From positions 173,716 through 237,715 of the forward strand of contig NW_019091551.1 of the NCBI RefSeq assembly GCF_001949145.1: 64,000 bases of DNA, given 5' to 3'. Each line of letters begins with the position of its first letter. Positions within the stretch are counted from its first letter, which is position 1. The position numbers were made by a program, and so were the translations under genes. The notes under the pieces were generated by a model. That model saw nothing but the letters and a program-made list of their open reading frames with translations. It was not told where the DNA came from and ran no database searches. The DNA comes from Acanthaster planci (lineage: Eukaryota > Echinodermata > Asteroidea > Valvatida > Acanthasteridae). This document shows positions 9,441 through 20,682 of this stretch, one piece after another.

Positions 9441-9614
9441 GGGAAGCCGGTTTGACTCCGATACGGACTTTAATTACCCGCTGCCGGCTCGTTCTGCAAG
9501 CACAGATCATACACATAGCTCTCTGCACATACGATCCACGAACCAGACCAACTTACGTAATGAGCTGCCAGTTGCCCAGTGCAGTAATGGAGCGAATTTG
9601 GCGGGCACTGGCTA

Positions 9615-10230
9615 GTTGACTGCCTACATTGTCCATAAACCTGACTTACCAAACAAACCTGACGTAGGCCATTGGTTGTTGGTGCTTGTTGGTTGTTGGT
9701 GAACAACGTTGAGACCTTACCTGGAATCGGCAAGAGTGATCACGAGGTTGTTAGAATCCTTATCTGCTTGCAACCAAAGTATACACCTAAACCTCCTCTC
9801 AATGTCTTCCTCTGCTCTAAAACTGACATGTCTTCACTACGGGAGGAGTTATCGAAGTTTGGTGATGATTTTGTTCAACATGCCAAGAGGTTTAGTGTTC
9901 AGGAGAACTGGGGTAGTATAAAAACAAGCTTTCTTCCCTAATGGATAAGTTCATTCCAGCCGAGGTGACTTCCACCAGACACAATCTACCTTGGTACACT
10001 ACCAGACTGCATGAATAGGAGACTCCAGAGATTATACAATCAACAAAAGACGACCCAATCTGAGACAGATAAGGATATCCTGAAGTCTTACCGTACCACC
10101 TACAAAAAGGAGCTTCATCATGCTCAAGCCAGCTTCATTAAATCAACCACGACCGACAAGTACCAGTAGAATACCAAAACGGTCTGGAAGATAGTTAAAT
10201 CTAAGAAAGTTGAAAATTCTGGTATACCTT
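9615..10230 (+). pseudogene. LINE fragment: end of the endonuclease domain and linker to reverse transcriptase
   Basis: Plus-strand translation gives LPGIGKSDHEVVRILICLQ near 9715-9775. This is the GxSDH motif that ends apurinic-type endonuclease domains of non-LTR retrotransposons. An ENWGSIKTSFLP segment follows near 9905-9940, then the typical pre-RT phrase STRHNLPWYTTRLH near 9973-10013 and a Lys/Arg-rich helix around LQRLYNQQK. Frame changes and at least one stop break it. The reverse transcriptase is absent. A 3' LINE end in the same orientation lies at 10845-11185 and may be the same element with an internal deletion. The clade is CR1, Jockey or L2-like, not resolved. Confidence 0.6.
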
Positions 10231-10844
10231 CCATTAAACTACAATGATACTTTCAAGAGTGGGTAATTTCAGACATGACTTTCTGAGCTGTTTCTCGAGG
10301 CCGCTCCATTCCTTTAGTTTTGTGTGATTGCAAAAAAAATTAGCTCAAAAAGTAACAGTCGAATACTTCTTATATGAGAACCAAATTGCATTATCAATGG
10401 TAACAAATTATTTTGTACATAATGTGTTTTATACCTGTAATCAAATTGTAAATAATATTCTTTTGATGAATACATGGACCATTCCTGATAAGTTAGGTAA
10501 TGTGGTACTCATTACAGTAACGGAATCGCTGTTCTACATCAATTAACTTTAAACCTGTAAGAAGGAATCAAAATTTCATGTAATTTACTGGGTGTTTTTT
10601 TTAACTTTCAGACAGTAATTCGTCATCATCTCTAATAACTGTCATTTTTTAAATACTCTTGATACAGCCTACTAAAAATTTGTACATTGGAACTAACTGC
10701 TTCCCTCACTCCTTATTTCTGAGTGGATCCACTCGGTAACAGTACCACAGTACCAAAGCGATCCTCGAGCACAGGGAAGACGTCATCCAAAAAAAATTCC
10801 ATGCCCCGACTCATGACCTTTTGACCATTTATCTCATGTAAATT
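10231..10844. other. No gene seen between two LINE fragments
   Basis: AT-rich sequence with no recognisable coding or repeat structure. It may fill the internal deletion of the LINE or be unrelated. Confidence 0.3.
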
Positions 10845-11185
10845 AGACCTTGACTTGAGTATGCATCACCATCCTGGTCATCTACTCTCACAATTCAACA
10901 ATCTGACCAAAGTGAACGTATACAAAGACGTGCATGTCGAATTATTCAAGGTTACAATAATTACTTCGAATAGTCACTTGCCCTTGAATTCCTTAACATA
11001 CCATCATAAAAACGACGGCGAAATCAAATATTAGAGAAAATTGCCGGAACCTTAGTGAACTCAAAACCTAGATCTTTACTCCCTCCGCTTTGTAGTTCCT
11101 TACCAAATTTCCGCCCGCTTAGAAGCAATCGTGGTCTCTTTAACGCAATTTTGCCGTACCTCCAGATACAAAAAGTGGGCAGTCC
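10845..11185 (+). pseudogene. LINE fragment: C-terminal end of ORF2
   Basis: Plus-strand translation near 10915-11170 contains ERIQRRACRIIQGYNN, a broken repeat of the LNIPS and RRNQILEK phrases, then FAILPYLQ-type and LRSNRGLFNAILPYLQIQK segments. These are typical of the region after the reverse transcriptase in CR1/Jockey-group LINEs, where a short Arg-rich sequence precedes the stop. It shares orientation with 9615-10230. No clean poly-A or microsatellite tail is visible directly after it. Confidence 0.5.
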
Positions 11186-14100
11186 CCCAAATGGTCAAAA
11201 TAATTTTTAGTGATTTTTATCCTCTTAGTTGACAATTTAACTTGCTCCTCCTACGTGCAATATATGTATTTGTTATTGGTGTCGGCGTCATTGTTTTTGT
11301 GGCTGTCGTACGTGGTTTATTTAGAAAATTGTAATAGTTTTGACTAAATTTTAATTGTTAATAATTTTAATGGTTTTCATATTTGTAAATCAATCATTAT
11401 GAGTCCTACGACTCACTGAACTGATATCGTTTTTACACCGAAAGAAATAAATAAAGCACCAAACGTAGGCCTGCATATGGAAAGGTGCCTTAATTTTTTT
11501 CTTTCACGTTCGTACGTGAAAACAATAATGTACGTACGTGATACTTTCACGTACGTACATGAATCTCTCACTATATTTTCGAGAAAAATGTCAGAGATCG
11601 TGGCAGTCTTCCATAGGTTAGCGTCGGTTTGTTCACAAACGGTAAAATGGCCGCAACACAACTTCCTGCGTGTTCAACCGAACAGGGGCGTTGCAGGTCC
11701 AGATTTTATTCTATACGTCGTTGATTATCTGTGGTTGAACAACGGTTGACAAGACGCTGCAAATGCCGTATAATTAATCCTTCAGTGTGTACAAGTTTCA
11801 ATCACTTTGTGCAACAGGCCGCCCAATAGGTGTATGCTAGTCATCTGCACAGACGTCATCCTAACCGCCAAGATCAAATGTTGCTTTCTACCGTCCTAAT
11901 GGTCGAGACAGGCCATAGCGTCCTTCTTTTAAGAATATAAGGCCTATTTTGCTGCCAAAATGGAAAAAAAATAAGAATAATACTAAATGAAGTCATAACC
12001 CCGGATAAAAAAATGGTTGGTAAATATTTCCTCAATTTTATCTATTTTTTTCAAGTGCTATGTGAGCTAACCCTAGACTAAAACGCAATAATCTTAGTGA
12101 TCACCGTGACTAAATAAAGGTTAAATGAGTTTTATGTGGAACCCAGTCGCGCTTGCACGAGTTAAACCAAGGGAGATAATCGAACGCACTATCAGGGGAT
12201 ATTAGTCAGAATTTATACCGTTTTAATTTAACCTATATGTTCCTGCTTTGTTTTAGCCCTGAGTTTTATCGGTATATCATCAGTCATTGAATTTGCCAGT
12301 GACTGCCTAATGAGAAGGGAGCCGTGGGTATTGACAGTGACCTCACTAATCAGCGTTCTCATAGTCCTCCTATTGATAACCATCGCCAGGCAACACCAGA
12401 GCAACACTGAGATCTCATTCAAAGTAAGATAATATTAAACTTCAAAAAGACGTTTTCAATTGAAAAAGTACTCCGACTAACTTAGTCCTTTTATGCCAAT
12501 GATGCTGATGTAGTCCTGAATTTAAAATACGTCAATGTTTCTCCATCTGTTTACTGTGAAAGCATGGTTGTATCTGAATTTACAACATGGTGGGCAATCT
12601 TGGAGTCGACAGTGGCGTAAATTTTTCCCAGTAAAGGGGTGGGGGTGGGGAAAGATATGTGGGGGATGACATGAATAGTTGAAAAGCAGGGGGAAGGTGA
12701 CACAACATGACTCAATATAGAGGTCGATGTTTGTGATGTTAATGTACATCTGTAACATGTAATCAGAATGGCTCATTTATGGCTTTTGAAATTGTTTCCC
12801 TCGTTGAGTGCTATTGAATGCATTTTAGTCGTTGGAAGTCTGAAAACTTCTTCACAGTCCACCTTAAGTTTTTGCTTACCACAAAAAAAGTGTGTGAGGA
12901 ATGCAGTAGCCCGTCCCCAACCTCAACAAATGGCGGGTATATACCCCCACCCTTCTGGGATTTACGACTGTGGGTATCGAGTAGAACATTGCCTAATACT
13001 TCGGGACAAACAATGTTGCATTAATTCTGAAGCATGTAGTGTCCATAAAATTATGTAAACATTTTCCTCTTTTTCCGCATGAATTCTTGGAATTAACCTG
13101 AAGAAAAAGGGGCAAAATAAATCTCCATTGAATCTGGACTGCTGGAAAGCTACCAATCTTACAATACTCGGAGTGGGTTTGAAGGCTCCACATTTACAGA
13201 TAATGAGAACATGCAAGATCTGATTGGGTCTTCGTGACAATTATTGCCCTGATGAAACAAAATCATGCTACGCCACCTTACGCGCGAAAGAGCAACTCCA
13301 AAACATTCCACGTGTTCTTGCTCCCCGGCTCGCTCGCTCGCTCACAGATGGTAGGAAGTCCATGTGTCCATTTTCAAATTTGCCCAGCTTGCAGTGTGGC
13401 CCATCTTACCACCATCCTGAGACAAGATAAAAGCATTGTGGTCAATTCAGGGAATTCCTAACATATTTTTGCAGGTGCCGATGGTGCCAGTAGTACCGGC
13501 AGCCAGTCTATTCATCAATATATACCTACTTGTTCAGATAGACAGTCTGACCTGGGCTCGTTACTTGACCTGCATGTTTGTCGGTACGTGCTCAAATGTT
13601 GTTATACAAACAAAATAAGAAAATTACGTCCATTAGGGATTTTCCGATTTAAGTGCCTTTTCTCGATTTTTTCCTATATTGTCGTTAAACCTTTATCCTG
13701 CGTTGTTTCTATTTTGTTTAATCATGAAATACAAGTAAATTCCCTTCTCTGTCCACAGGTGTGGTAATCTATTTTGGCTACGGGGTATGGAACAGTAAAG
13801 AGTGTAGCGTCGATCCTGCGACCCGACGACATAAGAAAATCGTAGCTTCGGCGAAAAAAATCGCAAAAGAAACAGAAATGGAGCAGAGCGGGAAAAGCTG
13901 CCGGATGGCTGAAAACGATGCCTCAGGAACTCACACTCTTTTGTCTGCTTTTGACATGTCACCGATTTTATAATTTTTCTCCCTTTATCACTTATTTTCC
14001 TTTGACCGAACAAAACTGGGAAACTTGCGACCTTGTTCACCCAAAGGGGTTTGGTGTACTCAGTTCGTGTGTGCTTCACGTACGACATGTGTAACCAGCA

Positions 14101-14577
14101 AAGTGGTTACTTTTGAGTAACACCCACGAGTTGTTTGACCCACAGCATGGCCACAATGGCAGAGCTGGACGGCTTGTAAAATGAAGGGGTGGAAGCTACC
14201 AGCAGGACGCATGTCTTTTTTAATACAACTGTCTGGGGATACACCATGTATTTTCCTATGGGAAATAGCCCTTGAAAGGGGACTAGTCTTCTTGCCTCGT
14301 GGACAGTTTCCCTGTTGAAATGTTAGAAGTAATTTCCCTTTGAAAAAAGATCTTCTAGTGCCACTATTATTGCTTCTATTTGAGTTAGGTTTCCCAGCGT
14401 GTTGTGCAAAAAAGATTCGCCAGCAGGACTACCAGCTTGTACTGAAAGGGTTTGATGAAACCGGGGCCTCTAAATTGCTCTATTTTGCAACGGAGTGTAG
14501 TCATCAATATTCAAAATGGCAATGAGCTTCACTCTTGTTTTTATGGTTGCAGAAGTATAAGCTGCCTGAGACAAGGG
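11186..14577. other. Long stretch with no recognisable gene
   Basis: Open frames of 60-130 codons occur on both strands, but none shows a family signature, and several overlap each other antisense. Visible structures are the hairpin cluster at 11502-11560 and short GGGGTGGGG tracts near 12640. Confidence 0.4.
11502..11560. repeat. Two adjacent perfect hairpins built on CGTACGTG
   Basis: TTTCACGT (11502-11509) pairs with ACGTGAAA (11514-11521). Next to it, 11528-11541 and 11547-11560 are perfect 14-base inverted arms around a five-base loop. The shared TTTCACGT/ACGTGAAA core suggests duplication of one palindromic unit. Confidence 0.6.
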
Positions 14578-14975
14578 TGATAAATACCCTAATTAGAAAT
14601 CAAAAAATATACCCACACGTTTCTCGGGAGAAACATATATCAAATTAAAGCTCATTTCTTCATCTATAATTTTCCTTTCAATTTTTCTTGAATGGAGATG
14701 ACTCTTGAAGATGTTGTTCAGAAATTATCATTCCTATACTTTCGAATCTCAACGCCATTTTGAAAATTGATACCTAAACTCGCAGTCCTGCTCGTAGCTT
14801 ATGTCTTCTTTTTACAAAACACTCATTCCACGCGCCGAAAAATACTCTAATAGCAGAGAATTTGACAACATACAAATCGTGGTTTGGCCCGCGAGGGCAA
14901 GTTTGGGCATATTTTCTGGCTTCCAACCTTATATGGGGTGACCATTTTTGGATTGAAATATCTGCACAGTGCATA
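14578..14975 (+). repeat. Dispersed repeat family S, 5' part
   Basis: This aligns by eye to 44030-44470 in the same order. Shared phrases are ATCAAATTAAA.CTCA, CGCCATTTT.AAAATTGAT, AGCAGAGAATTT and TACAAATCG. It stops matching near 14975, about half-way through the fuller copy. Confidence 0.55.
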
Positions 14976-15699
14976 GGTCATCAGTTAACCCTGAAAACTG
15001 AAAAGAAAATAAAAGATACGGAAATAAACTATAATTCTGTGTGTGTCTTTAACACCTGATAAACTTGTTAATAGTTTTTCTTTTTAAGTTGAACCATTTA
15101 TCACTCCCCCTGTTGTCTATTGCAGTTTATTTGCTGGCTTCCTCAGGTTAACATCTTAGAAAATTATCGAATACACCCCTGGCACTGGTTCCTGCACCCT
15201 CCAAAAAAAGAGATAAATGGACTCGTGACTCGTCTAAGCGCATCTAGTAAACAAATTCTTCTGAGCTGCAATGATTTCATTTGATCACCTCGCAGAAGTG
15301 TCATGCATGTGTAATTTACGAAACTCCGCGGTTAGCCCCATTAAGCATGGTATTGTATTTTTTTCTCGCTATGTGTAGTAATATGAAAAAGGAGAGAGAA
15401 TTGTCAAACACCTTTCCCCTGGGTATCTCGGCTACCCTGCGATTCTTTTACATTTTTTTTAATTTGAAAAAAAAGGTACTTTCCACGACCCATCGAGGAC
15501 ATTTTTTAAAAATCAACACTCTTTTGCTCTCTTTTTCCATGTGATAGCATTTTTTAAAAACCCACCCCCAAAAAAGATCCTGTATGCCTCATTGAGGAAA
15601 CAACAAAATTTTTAAAATCAACACTTTTTTCTATGTGATAACAACATTTAAAAAAAAAACGCCAAAAACGAACCCAGTGGACGACTGAGACGTGGCCTT
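14976..15699. other. No gene seen
   Basis: AT-rich, with several A/T homopolymer runs, and no recognisable coding sequence. Confidence 0.3.
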
Positions 15700-16045
15700 T
15701 GTGGGTGTGGTCTACTAATTCAAACGAGATTTTTGCCCCCAAAGTTTCTTTTGAAGTTTTGAAGGGTGGGATTGTGTAAATTCTTGCAAGAATCAAGTTC
15801 AAAGGTGTTTGGCTTCCATCTTTGAGCAGAATGGCTTGAAAATCACGGTTGAAATTTGTCCTAGATGCCAGAGGAAGTTGCGGGTTGGCAAGTGAAAAAA
15901 CCCTTTTGGGGGTTGTTTTTATGTGTATAAATTAAAGTATCATCAGTAAACCCCTCCAAAAAAATAAAAATAAAAAAAATGAAAAGAAATTGAAAGATTT
16001 AAGGACCAAAGAATAATTCCAGTTTTGTTTGACAACCTCAGGGTT
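15700..16045 (-). repeat. Dispersed repeat family R, minus orientation
   Basis: The reverse complement matches 27216-27540. Shared phrases are CCCTGAGGTTGTCAAACAAA, AATTATTCTTTG.TCCTTAAA, CATTCTGCTCAAAGATGGAAG and TTGATTCT.GCAAGAATTT. The long shared stretch with small gaps shows a mobile repeat, probably non-autonomous. Confidence 0.6.
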
Positions 16046-17215
16046 GTCGGCTTGCAATAATGGAGCCCTGAAGATTGTAGATTGTACACTGTTTTCAATG
16101 GAGCTTGAATTAGTGGACTTCACCCTATAGCGGAGAGATATAAATACGACCAGTTGCCCCGAGCGACTAACAAAAAAAAACAAGGCTCCGGCTCTTACGC
16201 AGCTACAGCATTAACCAAGCGAGGCATTGTTTCATTCACACAGCGATTCCCGTTGGGCGTTTTGCGATATTTGACCGTGTCCAATCGTTATAAAAAATTG
16301 GTGCTGAAACAAGGTAAGTAGAATTGCATAAGTTGTGCCTGATTTTATTTTTAGAAAAATCCTTTCCCCGAATAAAAAAATTCCTGATTTGCGGTTTTCA
16401 ATTCTTATTTTTCCAGAACTAAAAGCCATGGAGGGCAGTATGGCGGAGTTTACGATGGAGGAGCAACTGTGAACTTAGAAAGCGTGTGGAGCTCAAAACG
16501 ATGAGGTACTGCAAAGAAATGGAAGACTAACCTATCGTTTGTAAAAACTGTGAAAACCGCAAATGAAGGTACTCTAGTTTGCCTGACTCATTAAAAAATT
16601 TTTATGAAGGAAAAAGGTACTAGCTGAATGAAATTGCATAGCGCTGACCCACGGGTCTGGTTCTTGCACAATGAGCCACACTGCAGTATGATGCATTATA
16701 ATTTTTTAAAAAGGAATCGCGTAGCGCTGCAGCTCATTATTTTGTAACACGGGGTAAGGAGGAGCGCTAGGATAAATAGGTTGATATTTTGGCCGGAAAT
16801 TTGCTTTGCATCCTTTGGGATTCGCTTCGTGGTCTTTGGGAATGTTTTTATTACATGTATAACTTATTGCGATTTTTATTCTGATTCGCCAAGTCTTTTC
16901 CCAAGTTCTGTCAGGAGACCTTTTTTTTTCCTTGTCAAACATTTTTCTGGCTACAATTTTGCTCGTTCTTCAATTTCTTGCTTGTTTTTATTTTATTTTA
17001 TTTTTAAGTTTTGTATTTACTCGCGATCTAATTTTTTTTAGTTCTTTAAACTTTCGGAGTTCAGACCTAATCAACACAGATTCGTTTGCTGGAGTATTTT
17101 AACAGAGCGTACGAGTCCTTTATTGCGCACAAGTCTGAAGGTTGACCTTTATAGTAATTATCGCTGGTATTTAAATCTCGGCAGTGGATCCACTGTTCAC
17201 TGAAAAGATTCGCGT
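16046..17215. other. No gene seen
   Basis: No element or host exon was recognised. Some short open frames exist, in AT-rich sequence. Confidence 0.3.
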
Positions 17216-18100
17216 TTATTTTTTTCCTTTATAGCGTACCTTTTGGTACAACTTTGAAACTTTTCGCCCAAACCTCAATTTAAGATTTACGTCCGTCAAC
17301 ATTATCGTAACTAAACTGGTTTCTCGGTGTACTCTAAAACTTACGCCCGGAATGGCGTTTAAAATAAACTCAAACCATTCAATTTCATATAACCCCGGAG
17401 GAATAACGATGCTACCACGCTCTCTAGCCTGCAATAATTCAGTCGGGGTACCCACAGACGGTGTGTGTAAACGTTGCATGCTTAAAATATTGAAAAAGGT
17501 AACCGAACTAGCATCTTGGTTCTGTTCTGGTCCGTTTTGTCTCTGGGTTCTATAAACCCTTCTTGAATAAAATTTAATGCAAAGCGGCGTGCTTCCAAAA
17601 TAATATCTTCTTTCTCTCTAGTCAAAAGCATTATGAAATTGATCATGTTTTGTTGCTACTCTGTAAGCCCTTCTCCCGAGTTTTCTTCAAAATTTGTTTT
17701 TGAGCGTCGAAGTCATATAGTTTTTGTTTAATAGTATCTTTAAATTCTTCTAGATTTCCTGCCTCGTAAGCTCGAATAAAATTGCTTATTACGTCTGTCT
17801 CCGTTTAATCCTTCAAAAGGTTTTATGAATCTAATCGATTTTAAATGCTCTCATCGAGATCTCTTTCTTTAAAGGTGGATCTGTCGGTATTTGGACGGAT
17901 TTCATCAGATGTTCTTTCGGCGGATCTGCCATTTAAGTGAGTTTGCCTGTGGATTTCAGTGGCGTTCGTAGTGTTAAAATACCCAGAGTGAAACACTACT
18001 TGTTAGGGCGAATACAATTGTAACCGTCTAAATTATCGTTAATGTCTTGCAATTTAAATGTCTGCTCGTTTTTAGTCAAGTAAAAAGTGTGCGTCTTCAT
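17216..18100 (-). pseudogene. Fibre/penton-like structural protein of the virus-like element, copy 2
   Basis: Minus-strand ATG at 18100-18098 starts MKTHTFYLTKNEQTFKLQ, matching copy 1 (METHSFYFTESEQT at 1242). Further blocks in the same order are DVISNFIRAYEAGNLEEF near 17780-17730, EARRFALNFIQEGF near 17605-17555, IPPGLYEIEWFEFILNA near 17400-17350 and FRVHRETSLVTIMLTDVNLK near 17340-17285. Here IPPG..E.WF is in one frame, where copy 1 is shifted. Several stops and frame changes elsewhere make it inactive. The C-terminal third seen in copy 1 (the YVLYSALDP region) is missing. The next gene to the left of the ATG in genome orientation is on the opposite strand, unlike copy 1. Confidence 0.55.
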
Positions 18101-18132
18101 CTTTTAAAAACCAAAAAGATAAAATAGTTGAC

Positions 18133-18414
18133 TTAAGGAACCCAATTTTAGCCACTTGGCCATCGTTGTAAACAAAGACAACTGTTTTTGCTGAGTTTCA
18201 CAACTTAACAAAGGCATACAGACTACCTCAAGTAACGCCCTAAATCAATCCAACGGCGATTTTGGGCCCGAAGAACCAAAAACCGAAGAGCCAATGCGAA
18301 TAGAAACCAAACAAAAATCATTTTAACGCTTTAAGAAGTACACAACGAAGAAACAACATTTCTGACTGTCGGGGCGTTAGCTATTGGTGTTGCTTTTCTT
18401 TTGTGGTTTCACTA
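18133..18414 (+). pseudogene. Internally deleted relative of the large membrane-anchored protein at 3181
   Basis: The start matches the gene at 3181: NFSHLAIVVNKDN near 18148-18186, then AYRLPQV-type sequence. After a Pro/Glu-rich spacer comes a basic patch and a hydrophobic end, LAIGVAFLLWFH, before TAA at 18412-18414. About 900 bases present in the other copy are absent, so the N-terminus is joined almost directly to the anchor. Frame changes and an in-frame stop remain, and the ATG is lost. The stop overlaps the stop of the minus-strand gene at 18414-18799. Confidence 0.5.
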
Positions 18415-18799
18415 ATTTCTACAAAACTTGAAGACCCCATAATATTTTATTGGATCTTTATCTATAGCATCCCAGGGAATATAAATTCGAATCTTCCAAT
18501 AATTTTAACATCCACTAGGGTTTTTACAGTTTATGCAGTCTTTGCTGTTTAAACAATCTTTGCCATTTTTTTCAATTAATACAATTTACACAATTTATGC
18601 AAATTTTCACAATTATTGAAATTTTTACAATTTTCACAAAAATACAGCTTTTGCAGTCTCTGCAGTCTTGCAAATTAAGCAATTTTTAAACAACTATTAC
18701 AGCAGAAATATTTTTGCAGTCATCACATTCTTGGCATTTAACCACGGTTTTAAAAGAGGCACAATTTATGCTATGTGTACAACCTTTATTTTTATTCAT
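18414..18799 (-). pseudogene. Cysteine-triplet repeat protein of the virus-like element (broken)
   Basis: Minus-strand ATG at 18799-18797 starts MNKNKGCTHSINCASFK and continues VVKCQECDDCKN. The following 200 bases repeat with a 9-base period, so that Cys falls at every third residue, as in DCRDCKSC, KICINCVNCIN and DCINCKN. Hydrophobic-to-Cys substitutions and a frame change break the middle. After an internal stop near 18506, the same frame runs on as NYWKIRIYIPWDAIDKD to a stop at 18416-18414. The result looks like a repeat region plus a small C-terminal domain. Cys at every third position could make a metal-rich or disulphide-linked rod, which is inference. No named family is recognised. 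Confidence 0.5.
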
Positions 18800-19242
18800 T
18801 TTTACAATCAATAAGTTAACACGTCGATAAAAGTCTAAAACTCCATAGTTATGAGTAAAAAAGAATTATGTCTTAAAACAAAGGAGGATTAACGTGTGAA
18901 AATCGTACTTTTGTTGACGAAATAATCATGCTCGGAAACAACCGCCATATCGGATCATATCATTATTATTTAGGGGTGATTTTGAATTCGCAAAGTTTTC
19001 CTGTTAAAAACCTTTCCATAAATAAGTTTAATTTCACACTGATCCAATTTATTTTTTACTTTACGTCTAACACTCAGGTTTCTATAATTTCAGTTCACAG
19101 TGCTTTGATTAAAGAATGTCGGTATATTTTTAGCTCCCTTTCCGTTCATTAATGGAGACTCCCACAGCATCTTCATATACTACATATAAGAAAATTGGCG
19201 CCTGTGAAAGGATGTGATGTGCGAAATGAAATTAACTCTATT
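18800..19242. other. No confident gene; possible continuation of the virus-like element
   Basis: A short plus-strand start, MSKKELCLKTKED, lies at 18852, and an open frame lies at 18928-19152. Neither has a recognisable family. The AT-rich composition resembles the virus-like segments. Confidence 0.3.
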
Positions 19243-19264
19243 ACGATGGTCGGCCGACCATCGT
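19243..19264. repeat. Perfect 22-bp palindrome
   Basis: ACGATGGTCGG is followed directly by its exact reverse complement, with no spacer, just upstream of the LINE. It could be the centre of a small inverted element. Confidence 0.75.
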
Positions 19265-19439
19265 GAAAAAAAGAAAACAAAATTTTTGTTTCTCGAAAAC
19301 TACAGCATTCTGGGTGGAAATATTTACAGAATGATTGAGACTGTTATGTACTTTCTTTCAAGTAAGATATTTCAGGGTCATACGGTAGTCCGATTTTCGG
19401 GAATTTACCAATGGTGTACACCAACTTTAATAGTTATTT

Positions 19440-20470
19440 TGAGAACACTACCGAAATCGAGACCGGGATCATGCTGGTGGCGGCGTTGCAGTATTTGTCA
19501 GGGACACAGTTGGTCATAAGATAGATATTCCATACTGACAGTATGAATAACCTTGAATCAGTATGGCTGATGATTCAGCTGCCATCGACAAGACCACTGA
19601 TTATTGGTTGTGTGTATTGACCATGAAACGTTCCAGGTAACAAAAATTGGGAATACCTTATCAAATAGATATGAATTTGGAGTCCCACAGGGAACCATCC
19701 TAGGCCCATTACAATTTTCAATATTAATTGATGATATTACGACTGCCACTGACCACTCAAAAATTGTCCTTTATGCTGATGATACTGCAATTTTTTATTC
19801 AAATAGAGATATCCATCAGATTAACATGTGTCTTAATCATGATCTCCAGAAAATTTCAAATTGGCTTAATGACAACATACTTAAATTGAATACTACCAAG
19901 TCAAAAAGCATGTTGATTGGTACAACCCAAAAACTGGCCAGATGTGATCATCCCAATATTAATGTATTTGTTAATTACTATCAACTAGAATAGGTTACTA
20001 CTTATAAATATCTTGGTGTACACATTGATTGTAATTTGAAGTGGACAGACCACATTGAGCATGTAGCTTCTTCTGTTACTAAAAGAATAGGTGTTTTGAA
20101 TAGGCTCAAAAAAATCTTGCCTACACAAACTCTTAACCTTGTTGTGAAAAGTCTTATTTTCCCTCAGTTTGATTATTGTAATATTATATGGAGTAATGCT
20201 TCTAAAACCTTAATGAAACGACTCGATGTGCTCTTGAAGAGAGCAGGAAGGATTGTTCTTAAGGTACCATCTAGAACATCGGCGTCAGTCGTACGTAATG
20301 AGCAAGAACAGACGTGCATATCAATACCATGGTTTATAAGTGTTTATCAGGTCATGTTCCCAGATGTCTTATGAATATTTTTGTACCAGTTAACGAGCTA
20401 CACTCCTACCGAACTAGGAATGGCACTGTTGGTAATGTTTTTCTTCCTCGCCCTAAAACAGAAAGTGGAA
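19440..20470 (+). pseudogene. Internally deleted LINE (endonuclease start fused to the end of reverse transcriptase)
   Basis: Plus-strand frames near 19455-19610 give GGGVAVFVRDTVGH, then LESVWLMIQLPSTRPLIIGC. This is the central part of a LINE apurinic-type endonuclease (GGGVA, then LE.VW and RP..IG.VY). The next bases jump into reverse transcriptase: FGVPQGTILGPL near 19676, then LYADDTAIFY near 19770-19800 carrying the catalytic YADD, then LKLNTTKSKSMLIG. A stop at 19991 interrupts before YKYLGVHIDCNLKWTDHI near 20003-20055. The post-RT helices follow (VVKSLIFPQFDYCNIIW near 20140-20190). RT motifs 1-3 and the rest of the endonuclease are deleted at about 19618. CR1/Jockey-like. Confidence 0.75.
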
Positions 20471-20563
20471 GAAATTTAGTTTGATTCGTTTGGACGTTCA
20501 GATCACTGCGTCATCTTTCCCGCGTCGTAGTCAGGAGATGAGGCGCGTCCTATTTGGCTCTTT

Positions 20564-20682
20564 GGCCGTGTCCGAAACGCGCTTCCAGAGCTACGGCTAG
20601 ATCTACTGTCTGCGCGTCTCCACGCATTTCCAAAGGAGCGAAGACCTAGACCTAGCTCTAGACAAGAAATTCGGATGCAGCC
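20564..20682. mobile_element. MITE family T, copy 1 (119 bp)
   Basis: It starts GGCCGTGTCCGAA and ends TTCGGATGCAGCC, imperfect 13-base terminal inverted repeats. The second copy is 42015-42132, almost identical over its last 70 bases. No target duplication is visible at this copy. Confidence 0.65.

Noticed and set aside
18530-18740. CRISPR-like or simple satellite array
   Set aside because: The 9-bp period is far too short for CRISPR and is explained by a protein-coding tripeptide repeat on the minus strand.
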